A stretch of 64,000 nucleotides of DNA from CAIWHR01 sp963830485. Lineage in GTDB: Bacteria; Pseudomonadota; Gammaproteobacteria; Burkholderiales; Casimicrobiaceae. Position 1 is the stretch's first letter. Every line of letters starts with the position of its first letter. This document shows positions 44,958-53,260 of this stretch, in pieces. The stretch covers positions 62,001 to 126,000 of the forward strand of contig CAWHNE010000006.1 in assembly GCA_963830485.1 (NCBI GenBank), written 5' to 3'. Below the pieces are notes generated by a model. That model searched no databases, had not been told where the DNA came from, and was given only the letters and a program-made list of their open reading frames with translations. The translations under genes and the position numbers were made by a program.

Positions 44958-45047
44958 GGGGGCTCCCGCAGGCGGCGGCGCGATCGCGTTCACGACCGCG
45001 CTGAACCGGACGAATGGTACCTCCAACACGGCCCTAGGTCAACTATA

Positions 45048-45059
45048 TCATCTAGATGA
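45048..45059. promoter_or_regulatory. Palindromic operator candidate between suyA and the GntR gene
   Basis: TCATCTAGATGA is a perfect 12-base palindrome in an AT-rich patch within the divergent intergenic region, a typical site for GntR/HutC dimers. On the minus strand TTGACC (near 45040) with a 17-base spacer and TACCAT could be the suyA promoter just downstream, so the bound regulator would sit upstream of its -35 box. Confidence 0.5.
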
Positions 45060-45147
45060 GTTGGATGATTTGCATGTTTGAGGCACGTTGACTACACTCG
45101 ATTCGAGCGGACCCTCGCGCGGCGCCGCCACCCATTCCGTCAAGACG

Positions 45148-45906
45148 ATGTCCCAACCCACGCCCGAAGGCCCCGCTCCCGGCGTGCCCGTCGGCGGCCC
45201 CCTGTACAAGGACGTCAAGCGCCAGATGATGGACTCGCTGACGCACGGCGAGTGGCGGCCGGGTGACGCGATCCCCGCCGAGCGACGGCTGTCGGAGCGC
45301 TACGGCATCAGCATCGGCACTGTGCGCAAGGCCATCGACGAGCTCGTCGCCGACCACATCCTGATCCGCCAGCAGGGCCGCGGCACGTTCGTCGCGAGCC
45401 ACAACCGCGATCGGATGCTCTTCTACTTCTTCCACGTCGTACCGCTCGAGGGACCTAAGGTCTATCCCGACGTCGAGCTGCTCGCGTTCGGCCGCGGCAA
45501 GGCCGATCGCGCGGCGGCCGAAGCGCTGGGAATCGCCACGGGCGACCCGATCTTCCGGATCCGCAACCTGCTCCGGCTGGGCGGCCGCCCCGCGATCGTC
45601 GATGACATCGCGCTGCCGGTGCCCCGCTTCGCGACGCTCACCGAGAAGCAGTTCGCGTCCCGCCCGTCGACGATCTACAACCTGTACCAGGACCCATTCG
45701 GCATCTCGGTCGTGCGCACGAACGAAAGGCTGCGCGCCACGGTCGCCGACGCCGAGACCGCGCGGCTGCTCGCCGTCCCTCCCGGCGCGCCGCTGCTGTC
45801 GATCCGGCGTATCGCGCTCACCTACAACGACGTTCCCGTCGAGTACCGCGTCTCGCAAGTCGACACAGGCCACTGCGAGTACTGGAACGAGATTCGCCCG
45901 TCCTGA
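45148..45906 (+). CDS. GntR/HutC family transcriptional regulator with UTRA domain
   Basis: 252 residues from the ATG at 45148 (a TTG at 45088 is less likely). The winged helix spans about residues 15-85: YKDVKRQMMDSLTHGEWRPG, AIPAERRLSERYGISIGTVR and LIRQQGRGTFVASH. The effector-binding UTRA domain follows, with ATGDPIFRIRNLLRLGGRPA and VPVEYRVSQVDTGHCEYWNE. Divergent from suyA, it probably represses the suy operon and responds to sulfolactate or a related sulfonate; the ligand is inferred from position. Confidence 0.88.
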   Translation: MSQPTPEGPAPGVPVGGPLYKDVKRQMMDSLTHGEWRPGDAIPAERRLSERYGISIGTVRKAIDELVADHILIRQQGRGTFVASHNRDRMLFYFFHVVPLEGPKVYPDVELLAFGRGKADRAAAEALGIATGDPIFRIRNLLRLGGRPAIVDDIALPVPRFATLTEKQFASRPSTIYNLYQDPFGISVVRTNERLRATVADAETARLLAVPPGAPLLSIRRIALTYNDVPVEYRVSQVDTGHCEYWNEIRPS

Positions 45907-45908
45907 AC

Positions 45909-46030
45909 GGCCGCGCGGCCTCCGCTCCGCCAAATTGAGCGTTGCGTCCGTACAGTCGGCCGCCTGCGGCGACTCGCGATCGCTCGCTCCCCCTCGGCGC
46001 TTCGCGCCCGGGGCCCCGGCTCGCCGCTCG
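45909..46030. repeat. GC-rich hairpin-forming spacer
   Basis: Begins with the palindrome GGCCGCGCGGCC just after the regulator stop, and ends in GCTCCCCCTCGGCGCTTCGC and CCGGGGCCCCGG, which fold on themselves. The second part resembles Burkholderiales intergenic repeats. It separates two convergent genes and may serve as a two-way transcript end. Confidence 0.35.
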
Positions 46031-46035
46031 CGCCG

Positions 46036-46606
46036 CTAGAACTCGAACCACGTCTGCCGGACCGGAGCGAAGCTGCGCCGGTGCGCCGGGCAGGGCCCGT
46101 GGCGGGCGAGCGCGGCCAGGTGCTCCTTGGTGCTGTATCCCTTGTTTTGCGCGAAACCGTAGAGCGGGATAGCGGACGTCGAGCTCGACCAGGAGCGCGT
46201 CGCGGGCCGTTTTCGCGAGGATCGACGCCGCCGAGATCGCCTCGATGTCACGATCGCCACCGACGATCGCCCGCACGGGACACACCAGCTCGGGACAGCG
46301 GTTGCCGTCGACCCACGCCTCCGACGGCGCGACGGCGAGGCCCGCCACGGCGCGCGCCATCGCGACAAGGGTTGCGTGCAGGATATTGAGCGCGTCGATC
46401 TCGGCGACGTCGGCCTCGGCGACCGCCCATGCCAGCGCATTCGCGCGGATCGCCATCGCGAGCCGTTCGCGCTGCGCTGCCGAGAGCAGCTTCGAATCGC
46501 GAATGCCGTCGACCGGTCGTGCCGGGTCGAGAATCACCGCGGCGGCAACGACAGGGCCGGCGAGCGGGCCCCGTCCCGCTTCGTCGATGCCCGCGATCAA
46601 CCGCAT
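46036..46606 (-). CDS. rnhB: Ribonuclease HII, frameshifted
   Basis: About 190 residues. It removes ribonucleotides from RNA-DNA hybrids. The catalytic start is IDEAGRGPLAGPVVAAAVIL, with DSKLLSAAQRERLA and AISAASILAKTARDALL further on. Near 46168 an extra C changes the frame, after which GFAQNKGYSTKEHLAALARH completes the family pattern (YxxxxNKGYxTKxH). It starts seven bases after lpxB, the usual betaproteobacterial order. Confidence 0.92.
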
Positions 46607-46613
46607 GGGCGCC

Positions 46614-47795
46614 TCAGCGAACGACGCCCGCGGCGCGCAGCTCGGCCGCGACCGCGTCGGCGGCAAGTCCGCCCGTGTCGGCGCGCAGCGCGCTGGCGAA
46701 GCCCGCGAAGAGCGCTTCCAACCGCCGCCGCGTGACCGTGTCGTCGTACAAATTGAGCGCTGCCTGAGTGAGATTCTCGACCGTCGCGTCCTCCTGCAGG
46801 AGTTCGGGCACGACGTGCCGGCCCGCGAGTACGTTCGGCAGCCCGACCCACGGCACCAGGATCTTCCGGCGCAGGATCTGCGCGGACACGGCGCTCACTC
46901 GGTAGAAGATGACGTGGGGGCAGCGCGCGAGCGCCGCCTCGAGCGTCGCGGTGCCCGACGCCACGATCGCGACGTCCGCCGCGCGCAGCGCGTCGGTCGC
47001 GTGGCCATAGAGCATCGTCATCGGCAGCTGGTCGTAGCCCGCCTGGAAGCGCGCGGCTTCGAACTTGTCGCGTGTCGCCCGCGTCGCGAGCGGCACGAGA
47101 AACCGTGCGTCGGGCCGCGCCGCGCGCAGCGCCACTGCCGTCTCAAGCAGGAGGTCGCCGTGCCGCTCGAGCTCGAACGTGCGGCTGCCGGGCAGGAGCG
47201 CAAACACCGGCTGCGCGATGCCGAGCTTGAGCGCCTCGCGCGCCTCGCGCCGCGAGGCGAGCGTCGCCGCCTCCTGCGCGAGTGGATGGCCGACGAACGT
47301 GACCGGCACGTGTGCGGCTTCGTAGATCGGCGGTTCGAACGGGAACAGAACGAGGATTCGATGCACTGCACGGCCGATCTTCGCCACGCGACCGCGGCGC
47401 CATGCCCACACCGAGGGGCTCACGAAGTGCACGGTGCGCACGCCGGCGCGCTTGAGCTTCCGCTCGAGCCCGAGATTGAAGTCGGGCGCGTCCACGCCGA
47501 CGAAGACCGGCACGCGCTCGGCGATCATTCGCCGCGCCACCGCGCGCCGGATCGCGACGATCTCGGGCAGGCGCGAGAGCACCTCGGTAAGACCGGCCAC
47601 CGACAGCGCCTCGAGCGGATGCCACACCTCGCAGCCCGCCGCCTCCATCTTCGGCCCCGCGACACCGACGAAACGCGCCTGCGGCAGCCGGGCGCGCACG
47701 GTCTCGATCAGGTTGGCGGCGAGCGCGTCGCCGGAGGCCTCGCCAGCGACGATGCCGATCGTGACGGCACCGGAGGGGTCGGCGGCGTCGCGCAT
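46614..47795 (-). CDS. lpxB: Lipid-A-disaccharide synthase LpxB
   Basis: 393 residues, glycosyltransferase family 19. It joins UDP-diacylglucosamine and lipid X in lipid A synthesis at the inner membrane. Motifs: IGIVAGEASGDALAANLIE, DAPDFNLGLERKLKRAG, YVSPSVWAW-type VHFVSPSVWAWRRGRV, ALLPGSRTFELERH and VASGTATLEAALARCPHVIF. It lies 19 bases after lpxA and ends just before rnhB. Confidence 0.95.
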   Translation of the reverse strand: MRDAADPSGAVTIGIVAGEASGDALAANLIETVRARLPQARFVGVAGPKMEAAGCEVWHPLEALSVAGLTEVLSRLPEIVAIRRAVARRMIAERVPVFVGVDAPDFNLGLERKLKRAGVRTVHFVSPSVWAWRRGRVAKIGRAVHRILVLFPFEPPIYEAAHVPVTFVGHPLAQEAATLASRREAREALKLGIAQPVFALLPGSRTFELERHGDLLLETAVALRAARPDARFLVPLATRATRDKFEAARFQAGYDQLPMTMLYGHATDALRAADVAIVASGTATLEAALARCPHVIFYRVSAVSAQILRRKILVPWVGLPNVLAGRHVVPELLQEDATVENLTQAALNLYDDTVTRRRLEALFAGFASALRADTGGLAADAVAAELRAAGVVR

Positions 47796-47814
47796 CGTCA
47801 GCCGTGAGATCGCG

Positions 47815-48591
47815 TCAGCGGACGATGCCGCGCCCGGGCACGGACAGGAAATCGACCAACGGGGCCAGCACCGGCGTTGCCGTGGTGGCCGTCGCAAGCA
47901 CTGCCTTCGCGTCCTCGAGCGACAGGCCCTCGCGATAGAGCGTCTTGTAGGCGCGCTTGACCGCCGTGATCTCGTCGGCCGCGAAGCCGCGCCGGCGCAG
48001 CCCCTCGTTGTTCGTGCCGGACGGTTTTGCCGGGTAACCGTGAACCGTGACGAACGGCGGCACATCCTGGACCACGATCGATCCGCCAGCGATCATCGTG
48101 TGCGCGCCAATCCGGACGAACTGGTGCACGGCCGTGAACCCGCCGAATACCGCCCAGTCGCCCACGATTACGTGTCCCGCAAGCTGCGAGTTGTTCGAGA
48201 ACGTGGTGGCGTTGCCGACCACGCAGTCGTGCGCGATATGGACGTAGGCGAGCAGCAGGTTGCCGTTGCCGATCGTCGTCGTGCCGCGGTCGAGCGCCGT
48301 GCCGGCATGCACCGACACGTACTCGCGGATCACGTTGTCGTCACCGATGACGGTGGTCGTCGGCTCGCCCCCGTACTTGCGGTCTTGGGGAATCTCGCCG
48401 ATCGACGTAAACTGGAAAATCCGGTTGCGCGCGCCGATCGTCGTACGACCGGTGACGATTGCGTGTGGGCCGATTACTGTCCCGGCGCCAACGCGGACGT
48501 GCGGCCCGACGATCGAGAACGCGCCAACCTCGACGTCGGGGGCGAGTTCGGCCGCCGGATCGACGAGCGCGGTCGCGTGGATGCGCGGCAC
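47815..48591 (-). CDS. lpxA: UDP-N-acetylglucosamine O-acyltransferase LpxA
   Basis: 258 residues from a GTG two bases after fabZ ends; the following RIHATALVDPAA matches the usual LpxA start, while the upstream ATG at 48612 would overlap fabZ. Left-handed beta-helix hexapeptide repeats fill the first two thirds (VEVGAFSIVGPHVRVGAG, NLLLAYVHIAHDCVVGN with the catalytic His). The C-terminal helical part has YKTLYREGLSLEDA. First step of lipid A synthesis. Confidence 0.94.
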   Translation of the reverse strand: MPRIHATALVDPAAELAPDVEVGAFSIVGPHVRVGAGTVIGPHAIVTGRTTIGARNRIFQFTSIGEIPQDRKYGGEPTTTVIGDDNVIREYVSVHAGTALDRGTTTIGNGNLLLAYVHIAHDCVVGNATTFSNNSQLAGHVIVGDWAVFGGFTAVHQFVRIGAHTMIAGGSIVVQDVPPFVTVHGYPAKPSGTNNEGLRRRGFAADEITAVKRAYKTLYREGLSLEDAKAVLATATTATPVLAPLVDFLSVPGRGIVR

Positions 48592-48592
48592 G

Positions 48593-49072
48593 TCAACGGC
48601 CCTTCGCCGCATCCGCGGGGTTGCGCAGCGCCGCCATCAGTTCGGCCTCGGCAACGATCTCGCCGTCGACGAGCGCCCGCACCGAGTGCTTGCCGACGCC
48701 ACGCACCTGACGGATGAGGTCGGACTCGAGCCGCAGCTGATCGCCGGGCAGGACGCGCCGCCGAAACCGCGCGTGGTCGATCCCCGCGAAGAACAAGAGC
48801 GTCCCGTCACCCGGCACACGGCCGGCGGTGCGCCACGCGAGGATCGAGGCAAGCTGCGCCAGAGCCTCGATGACGAGCACGCCCGGCATGACCGGAAATT
48901 CGGGGAAATGCCCCTGGAAGAACGGCTCATTCATCGTCACGTTCTTGAGGCCGCGGATCGACGTCGCCGGAATGAACGACGTGACCCGGTCGATCAAGAG
49001 CATCGGGTAGCGATGCGGCAGGTAGCGCATGATCTCGAGGATGTCCATGCCGCCGGTTTCGCTCGCCGTCAT
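48593..49072 (-). CDS. fabZ: 3-hydroxyacyl-ACP dehydratase FabZ
   Basis: 159 residues, hot-dog fold. The motifs LPHRYPMLLIDRV, NEPFFQGHFPEFPVMPGVL (catalytic His) and VIEALAQLASILA (catalytic Glu) are intact. The ATG overlaps the lpxD stop by four bases. It acts in fatty acid elongation and supplies 3-hydroxyacyl-ACP balance for LpxA and LpxD. Confidence 0.95.
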   Translation of the reverse strand: MTASETGGMDILEIMRYLPHRYPMLLIDRVTSFIPATSIRGLKNVTMNEPFFQGHFPEFPVMPGVLVIEALAQLASILAWRTAGRVPGDGTLLFFAGIDHARFRRRVLPGDQLRLESDLIRQVRGVGKHSVRALVDGEIVAEAELMAALRNPADAAKGR

Positions 49073-50100
49073 CCCCCGTTCCCGCCTTTCCCGTCGCGCG
49101 TCCCGCGCTCGAGCGCCGCCACGCGCTGCGCGAGGGAGCGCAGGCGCCGCATCTCGACCGCGACGTGCTTCCATTCGGCGTATGGGAGGATCGGAAACAC
49201 GCTGCTGTAGATCCCGGGCACGTCGATCGTCTTCATGACGCCGGTGCCGGCGCTGATCACGGTCCCGTCCGCGATCGACAGATGGCCGGCGATCATCGCC
49301 GCGCCGCCGATCCGGCAGTTGCGGCCGATGCGCACGCTGCCCGAGATCCCGGTGCAGCCGGCGATCGCCGTGTGCGCGCCGATCCGGCAGTTGTGCCCGA
49401 TCTGAATCTGGTTATCGAGCTTGACGTCGTCCTCGATGACCGTGTCGTCGATCGCGCCGCGGTCGATCGTCGTGTTGGCGCCGATCTCGCAGTCGGCGCC
49501 GACGACGACACGTCCGACCTGCGGGATCTTGAGCCAGCGGCCGGCCTCCTCCGCCATGCCGAAGCCGTCGGCGCCGATCACGGCGCCACTGTGGATGATG
49601 GTGCGGGGGCCGATCACGCAGCGCGCATAGACGGTGACTCGCGCGTGCAGCACCGCGTCGTCCCCGACCGTCGCTCCATCGCCGATGGCGCACTGCGCGC
49701 CGATTCGCGCGCGCTCGCCGACCGTCGCCCCGGCGCCGATCACCGCAAGCGCGCCTACCATTGCGGACGCCGCGATCCGCGCGCCCGCGCCGACGACGGC
49801 ACTCGGGTGCACGCCCGGCGCGGGCGCGTCCGCCGGGTGGAGGAGCGTCGCCACCTTGGCGAACGTCGCATACGGGTTGGGTGAAACGAGCTTCGGCAGC
49901 GCGGTATGCGCGGCCGCCTCGGGATCCACGATGACAGCCGCCGCGCGCGTCGTCCCGAGCTGGCTCCGGTACTTCGGGTTCGCGAGGAACGCGATCGTGC
50001 CGGGCCCGCCGGACTCGAGGGTGGATACGCGCAGGACGTCGACCGCGCCGTCGCCGGAGAGGGTTGCCCCGGTGCGCGCCGCGAGTTCGGACAGGAGCAT
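49069..50100 (-). CDS. lpxD: UDP-3-O-acylglucosamine N-acyltransferase LpxD
   Basis: 343 residues. The N-terminal uridine-binding domain (to about 95) precedes hexapeptide repeats such as ARIAASAMVGALAVIGAG. The active-site region is KLDNQIQIGHNCRIGAHTAI (catalytic His), followed by GCTGISGSVRIGRNC and GTGVMKTIDVPGIYSSVFP. A C-terminal helix, RLRSLAQRVAALERG, fits the trimer. Third step of lipid A synthesis. Confidence 0.95.
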   Translation of the reverse strand: MLLSELAARTGATLSGDGAVDVLRVSTLESGGPGTIAFLANPKYRSQLGTTRAAAVIVDPEAAAHTALPKLVSPNPYATFAKVATLLHPADAPAPGVHPSAVVGAGARIAASAMVGALAVIGAGATVGERARIGAQCAIGDGATVGDDAVLHARVTVYARCVIGPRTIIHSGAVIGADGFGMAEEAGRWLKIPQVGRVVVGADCEIGANTTIDRGAIDDTVIEDDVKLDNQIQIGHNCRIGAHTAIAGCTGISGSVRIGRNCRIGGAAMIAGHLSIADGTVISAGTGVMKTIDVPGIYSSVFPILPYAEWKHVAVEMRRLRSLAQRVAALERGTRDGKGGNGG

Positions 50101-50129
50101 GAGCGTCCCGCGGGTGACGGCGCAGGCGC

Positions 50130-50663
50130 CTACTTGTCGGCGAGCGCCTTGATCACCTTGTCGGTGATGTCGATCTTCGGGCTCGCGTACACGACCGGAT
50201 CCTGGATGATCAGGTCGAACTTCTCCGCTTCCGCGATCTGCAGGATCACCTTGTTCGCGCGCTCCTGGACGCTCGACAACTCCTCGTTGCGCCGCAGGTT
50301 CAGATCCTCGCGAAACTCGCGCTGCGAGCGCTGCAGATCGCGCGACAGGTTCGCGAGGTCGCGCTCGCGGTTGCGCCGCTCGGCCTCGGCCATCGTGACG
50401 CCGTCCTTCTCGAGCAGCGCCTGCAGGTCGCGCACCTGCTTCGCGAGCTTCTGGATCTCGGCGTCGCGGGCGGCGAATTCCTTTTCGAGCTTCTGCTGTG
50501 CGCGCTTCGCCGGCGCGGCGTCGCGGAACAGCCGCTCGGTGTTCACGAAGCCGATCTTGTAATCGGCGGCCTGTGCCGTCGCGGCGGTCGCCGCGACAAG
50601 CGACGCGGCCGCGGCGAGCACGGCGAAAAGGCGGCGGGTGGTGCAGTTCACGGAATTCTCCAC
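50130..50663 (-). CDS. skp: OmpH/Skp-like periplasmic chaperone
   Basis: 177 residues with a signal peptide (LFAVLAAAASLVAATAATAQA). The mature part begins YKIGFVNTERLFRDAAPAKR, followed by long charged helices (QKLEKEFAARDAEIQKLAKQ) that form the tentacles of the Skp trimer, and ends VYASPKIDITDKVIKALADK. It carries unfolded outer membrane proteins to BamA, whose gene lies just upstream. Confidence 0.93.
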   Translation of the reverse strand: MENSVNCTTRRLFAVLAAAASLVAATAATAQAADYKIGFVNTERLFRDAAPAKRAQQKLEKEFAARDAEIQKLAKQVRDLQALLEKDGVTMAEAERRNRERDLANLSRDLQRSQREFREDLNLRRNEELSSVQERANKVILQIAEAEKFDLIIQDPVVYASPKIDITDKVIKALADK

Positions 50664-50682
50664 GTGCGTACCGGCCGGCCGG

Positions 50683-53010
50683 TCAGAAGACCGTCCCGAC
50701 CTGAAACTGGAAGCGCTGGAGCTTGTCGCCGGGCTGCTCGTTCAACGGGATGCCGTAGCTGAACTTGAGCGGGCCCACCGGCGAGTTCCAGGCGAGGCCG
50801 ACGCCGGCCGAGTAGCGGAACGATTCGTAGAGCGGCTCGATGTTGCCGTTGACGTAGATCTGGCCCGCATCGAAGAACACGCTGGCGCGCACCGACTTGT
50901 CGCCCTTCAGGACCGGGTAGAAGAGCTCGGCGTTGCCGACGATCTTGCGCTTGCCGCCGGTCGCGTTGCCGAAGATGTCCTTCGGCCCCAGCGATGCCGT
51001 GTCGTAGCCGCGCACCGAGCCGACGCCGCCCGCGTAGAACGCCTTGAAGAACGGCAGCGGCTTGCCGCCGTAGCCGTCCCCGTACCCGACGTCGCCACGC
51101 AGCATCAGCACGAAATCCCCGTAGATCGGCCAGAAATTCTGGATCAGGTAGTTGAGCTTGTAGTAGGAAAGGTCGCCCGGAGGCAGTCCCCATTCTCCCA
51201 GCGCGCTCTGCAGCGTCCCCTTGGTAGGATAGATGATGTCGTCGCGGGTGTCACGCGACCAGCCGGCGGACAGGATGAAGCTGTTGGTCGTGGACCCGAA
51301 CTCACGGACGTATTCGTAGTAGATGGGCGGGCTGTTGGCGTCCAGCGTGAGATCCGTGTGCTCGTAGCGGAAGCCGACGTTGACCGTATCCGTCTCGCTG
51401 ATCGGCACTCCGTACGACACCGCGGCGCCGTAGGTCTTCGACGAGTACTGGGACACGGACAGCGACGACGCGTCGGTCGTCCGGTAGTAGCCTTCGAGCG
51501 TGCGCGAGATGCCGTCGACGGTCCAGTAGGGCTCCATGAACGCGACCGAGACGGTCCGGTTGACCGTGCTCGTATTGATCGCCGCGATCAGCGCGTTGCC
51601 GCTGCCGAAGATGTTCTGCTGCGACACCGACGCGCAGAGCACGAGGCCGTCCGAGCTCGAATAGCCGATGCCGGCCTGCAAGCTGCCCGTCGCCTTCTCG
51701 GTGACGGTCACCTCGACGTCCGCCTGGTCGGTCGTGCCGGGCACCGGCGGGGTCTCGACGTTGACGTCGTCGAAGTAGCCGAGCCGCTTGATCCGGACCT
51801 TCGAGCGATCGATCCGCGCACTGTCGTACCACGCGCTCTCGAGCTGCCGCATCTCGCGGCGGATGACCTCGTCGCGCGTGCGCGCGTTGCCGCTGATGTT
51901 GATCTTCCGGACGTACACGCGGCGCCCGGGATCGACGTAGATCGTGAACGACGCCTCGTGCTTGTCGCGGTCGACCTCGGGCACGACGTTGACGTTCGCG
52001 AACGCGTAGCCCTCGGCTCCGACGCGGTCGCTGATGCTCTTCGCGGTTACTTGCAGCTTTTCGCGCGAGTAGATCTCGCCGGGCCGGACCGAAACGAGCC
52101 GCGCCAGATCGGCCTCCGGCACCGGCAGGTCGCCCGCGAGCCGGATGTCGGTCACGCGGAACGGCTCACCCTCGGTGATGTTGACCGTGATGTAGATGTC
52201 TTCCTTGTCCGGCGTGATCGAGACCTGCGTCGACTCGATGTTGAACTCGAGGTAGCCGCGGTTCTGGTAGAAGCTGCGTAGCGTCTCGAGGTCCGCACCG
52301 AGCTTCTGCTTCGAGTACTGGTCGTTCTTCGTGTACCAGGTGAACCAGCCCGGAGTAGAGAGCTGCATTTCATTGAGCAGCTGCGCTTCGCTGAACGCCT
52401 TGTTGCCGACGATGTTGATTCGCGCGATCTTCGCCGAGTCGCCTTCGACGATGTTGAAGTTGACGGCGACGCGGTTGCGCTCCTGCGGGGTCACGGTCGT
52501 CGTCACCTGGGCGGCGTACCTCCCGCGCGTGATGTACTGGCGCTTCATCTCCTGCTCGGCACGGTCGAGCGCCGAGCGGTCGAAGATCTTCGCTTCGGCG
52601 AGGCCGATGTCCTTCAGTGCCTTCTTCAGCGTGTCGCTGTCGAACTCCTTGTTGCCGGAAATGTCGACCTTGCTGATCGTCGGACGCTCCTGCACGACGA
52701 CGATCAGGACGCCGTTGTCGACCTCGAGCCGCACATCGCGGAAGAAACCTGTAGCGAACAGCGCCTTCACGGCCTCCGCGGCCTTCGCGTCGTCGACGCG
52801 CTCGCCGACCTTGATCGGCAGGTACGAGAAGACGGTGCCCGCCTCGGTACGCTGGACGCCCTCGACACGGATGTCCTTGACGACGAACGGCTCGAACGCG
52901 CGCGCCGCGGGGGCGACCAGTCCAGCGAGGAGCGCGGCGACGAGTGCGGGGATCGCGCGGAGGCGCCGCGCGCGGCGGCGGCCGGCCTCAGGAGCCTGTC
53001 GGGTTTGCAT
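50683..53010 (-). CDS. bamA: Outer membrane assembly factor BamA
   Basis: 775 residues. A signal peptide (LVAALLAGLVAPAARA) is followed by FEPFVVKDIRVEGVQRTEAG and five POTRA domains (to about residue 440), then the Omp85 barrel with the substrate-exit loop motif VRGYDTASLGP and a final Phe (QFQVGTVF). The start codon lies inside the left inverted repeat of the element at 52990-53260, and no Shine-Dalgarno sequence is seen just upstream. No other Met or clear start precedes the signal peptide, so the element appears to supply the start. Confidence 0.95.
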   Translation of the reverse strand: MQTRQAPEAGRRRARRLRAIPALVAALLAGLVAPAARAFEPFVVKDIRVEGVQRTEAGTVFSYLPIKVGERVDDAKAAEAVKALFATGFFRDVRLEVDNGVLIVVVQERPTISKVDISGNKEFDSDTLKKALKDIGLAEAKIFDRSALDRAEQEMKRQYITRGRYAAQVTTTVTPQERNRVAVNFNIVEGDSAKIARINIVGNKAFSEAQLLNEMQLSTPGWFTWYTKNDQYSKQKLGADLETLRSFYQNRGYLEFNIESTQVSITPDKEDIYITVNITEGEPFRVTDIRLAGDLPVPEADLARLVSVRPGEIYSREKLQVTAKSISDRVGAEGYAFANVNVVPEVDRDKHEASFTIYVDPGRRVYVRKINISGNARTRDEVIRREMRQLESAWYDSARIDRSKVRIKRLGYFDDVNVETPPVPGTTDQADVEVTVTEKATGSLQAGIGYSSSDGLVLCASVSQQNIFGSGNALIAAINTSTVNRTVSVAFMEPYWTVDGISRTLEGYYRTTDASSLSVSQYSSKTYGAAVSYGVPISETDTVNVGFRYEHTDLTLDANSPPIYYEYVREFGSTTNSFILSAGWSRDTRDDIIYPTKGTLQSALGEWGLPPGDLSYYKLNYLIQNFWPIYGDFVLMLRGDVGYGDGYGGKPLPFFKAFYAGGVGSVRGYDTASLGPKDIFGNATGGKRKIVGNAELFYPVLKGDKSVRASVFFDAGQIYVNGNIEPLYESFRYSAGVGLAWNSPVGPLKFSYGIPLNEQPGDKLQRFQFQVGTVF

Positions 53011-53260
53011 TCACGTGTGCGACGGCGGCGAAGCGGGCGCAGTTCAAGGCGCGAGTCCGATGGCATACCGAAAGTATGCCGAGGACGAGCAACGCGGAAA
53101 TGCGCCCGCTTCGTCCCGTCCCTCCGGGTTGCTGCCAGAAAACACGTCTACGGCGTTGCTCGGCTGGCGAATATTCCCGATATTCGCTGCGCCTCGCGCC
53201 TGGCATCCATCGCTTTCTGGCCAAGCAACGCGCACGCGAATGCAAGCCCGACAGGCTCCT
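52990..53260. mobile_element. MITE-like palindromic element between rseP and bamA
   Basis: A 271-base unit with 32-base terminal inverted repeats (52990-53021 and 53229-53260; 29 of 32 match) starting AGGAGCCTGTCGGG. Inside are smaller hairpins: GGCATAC/GTATGCC (53062-53080) and GCGAATAT/ATATTCGC (53167-53187), plus AGCAACGCG/CGTTGCT. It has no transposase frame. The left repeat contains the bamA start codon, and the right end completes the rseP stop codon. It is a non-autonomous or structured repeat; related AGGAGCCTGTCGG termini occur in other betaproteobacteria as far as I recall. Confidence 0.8.
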
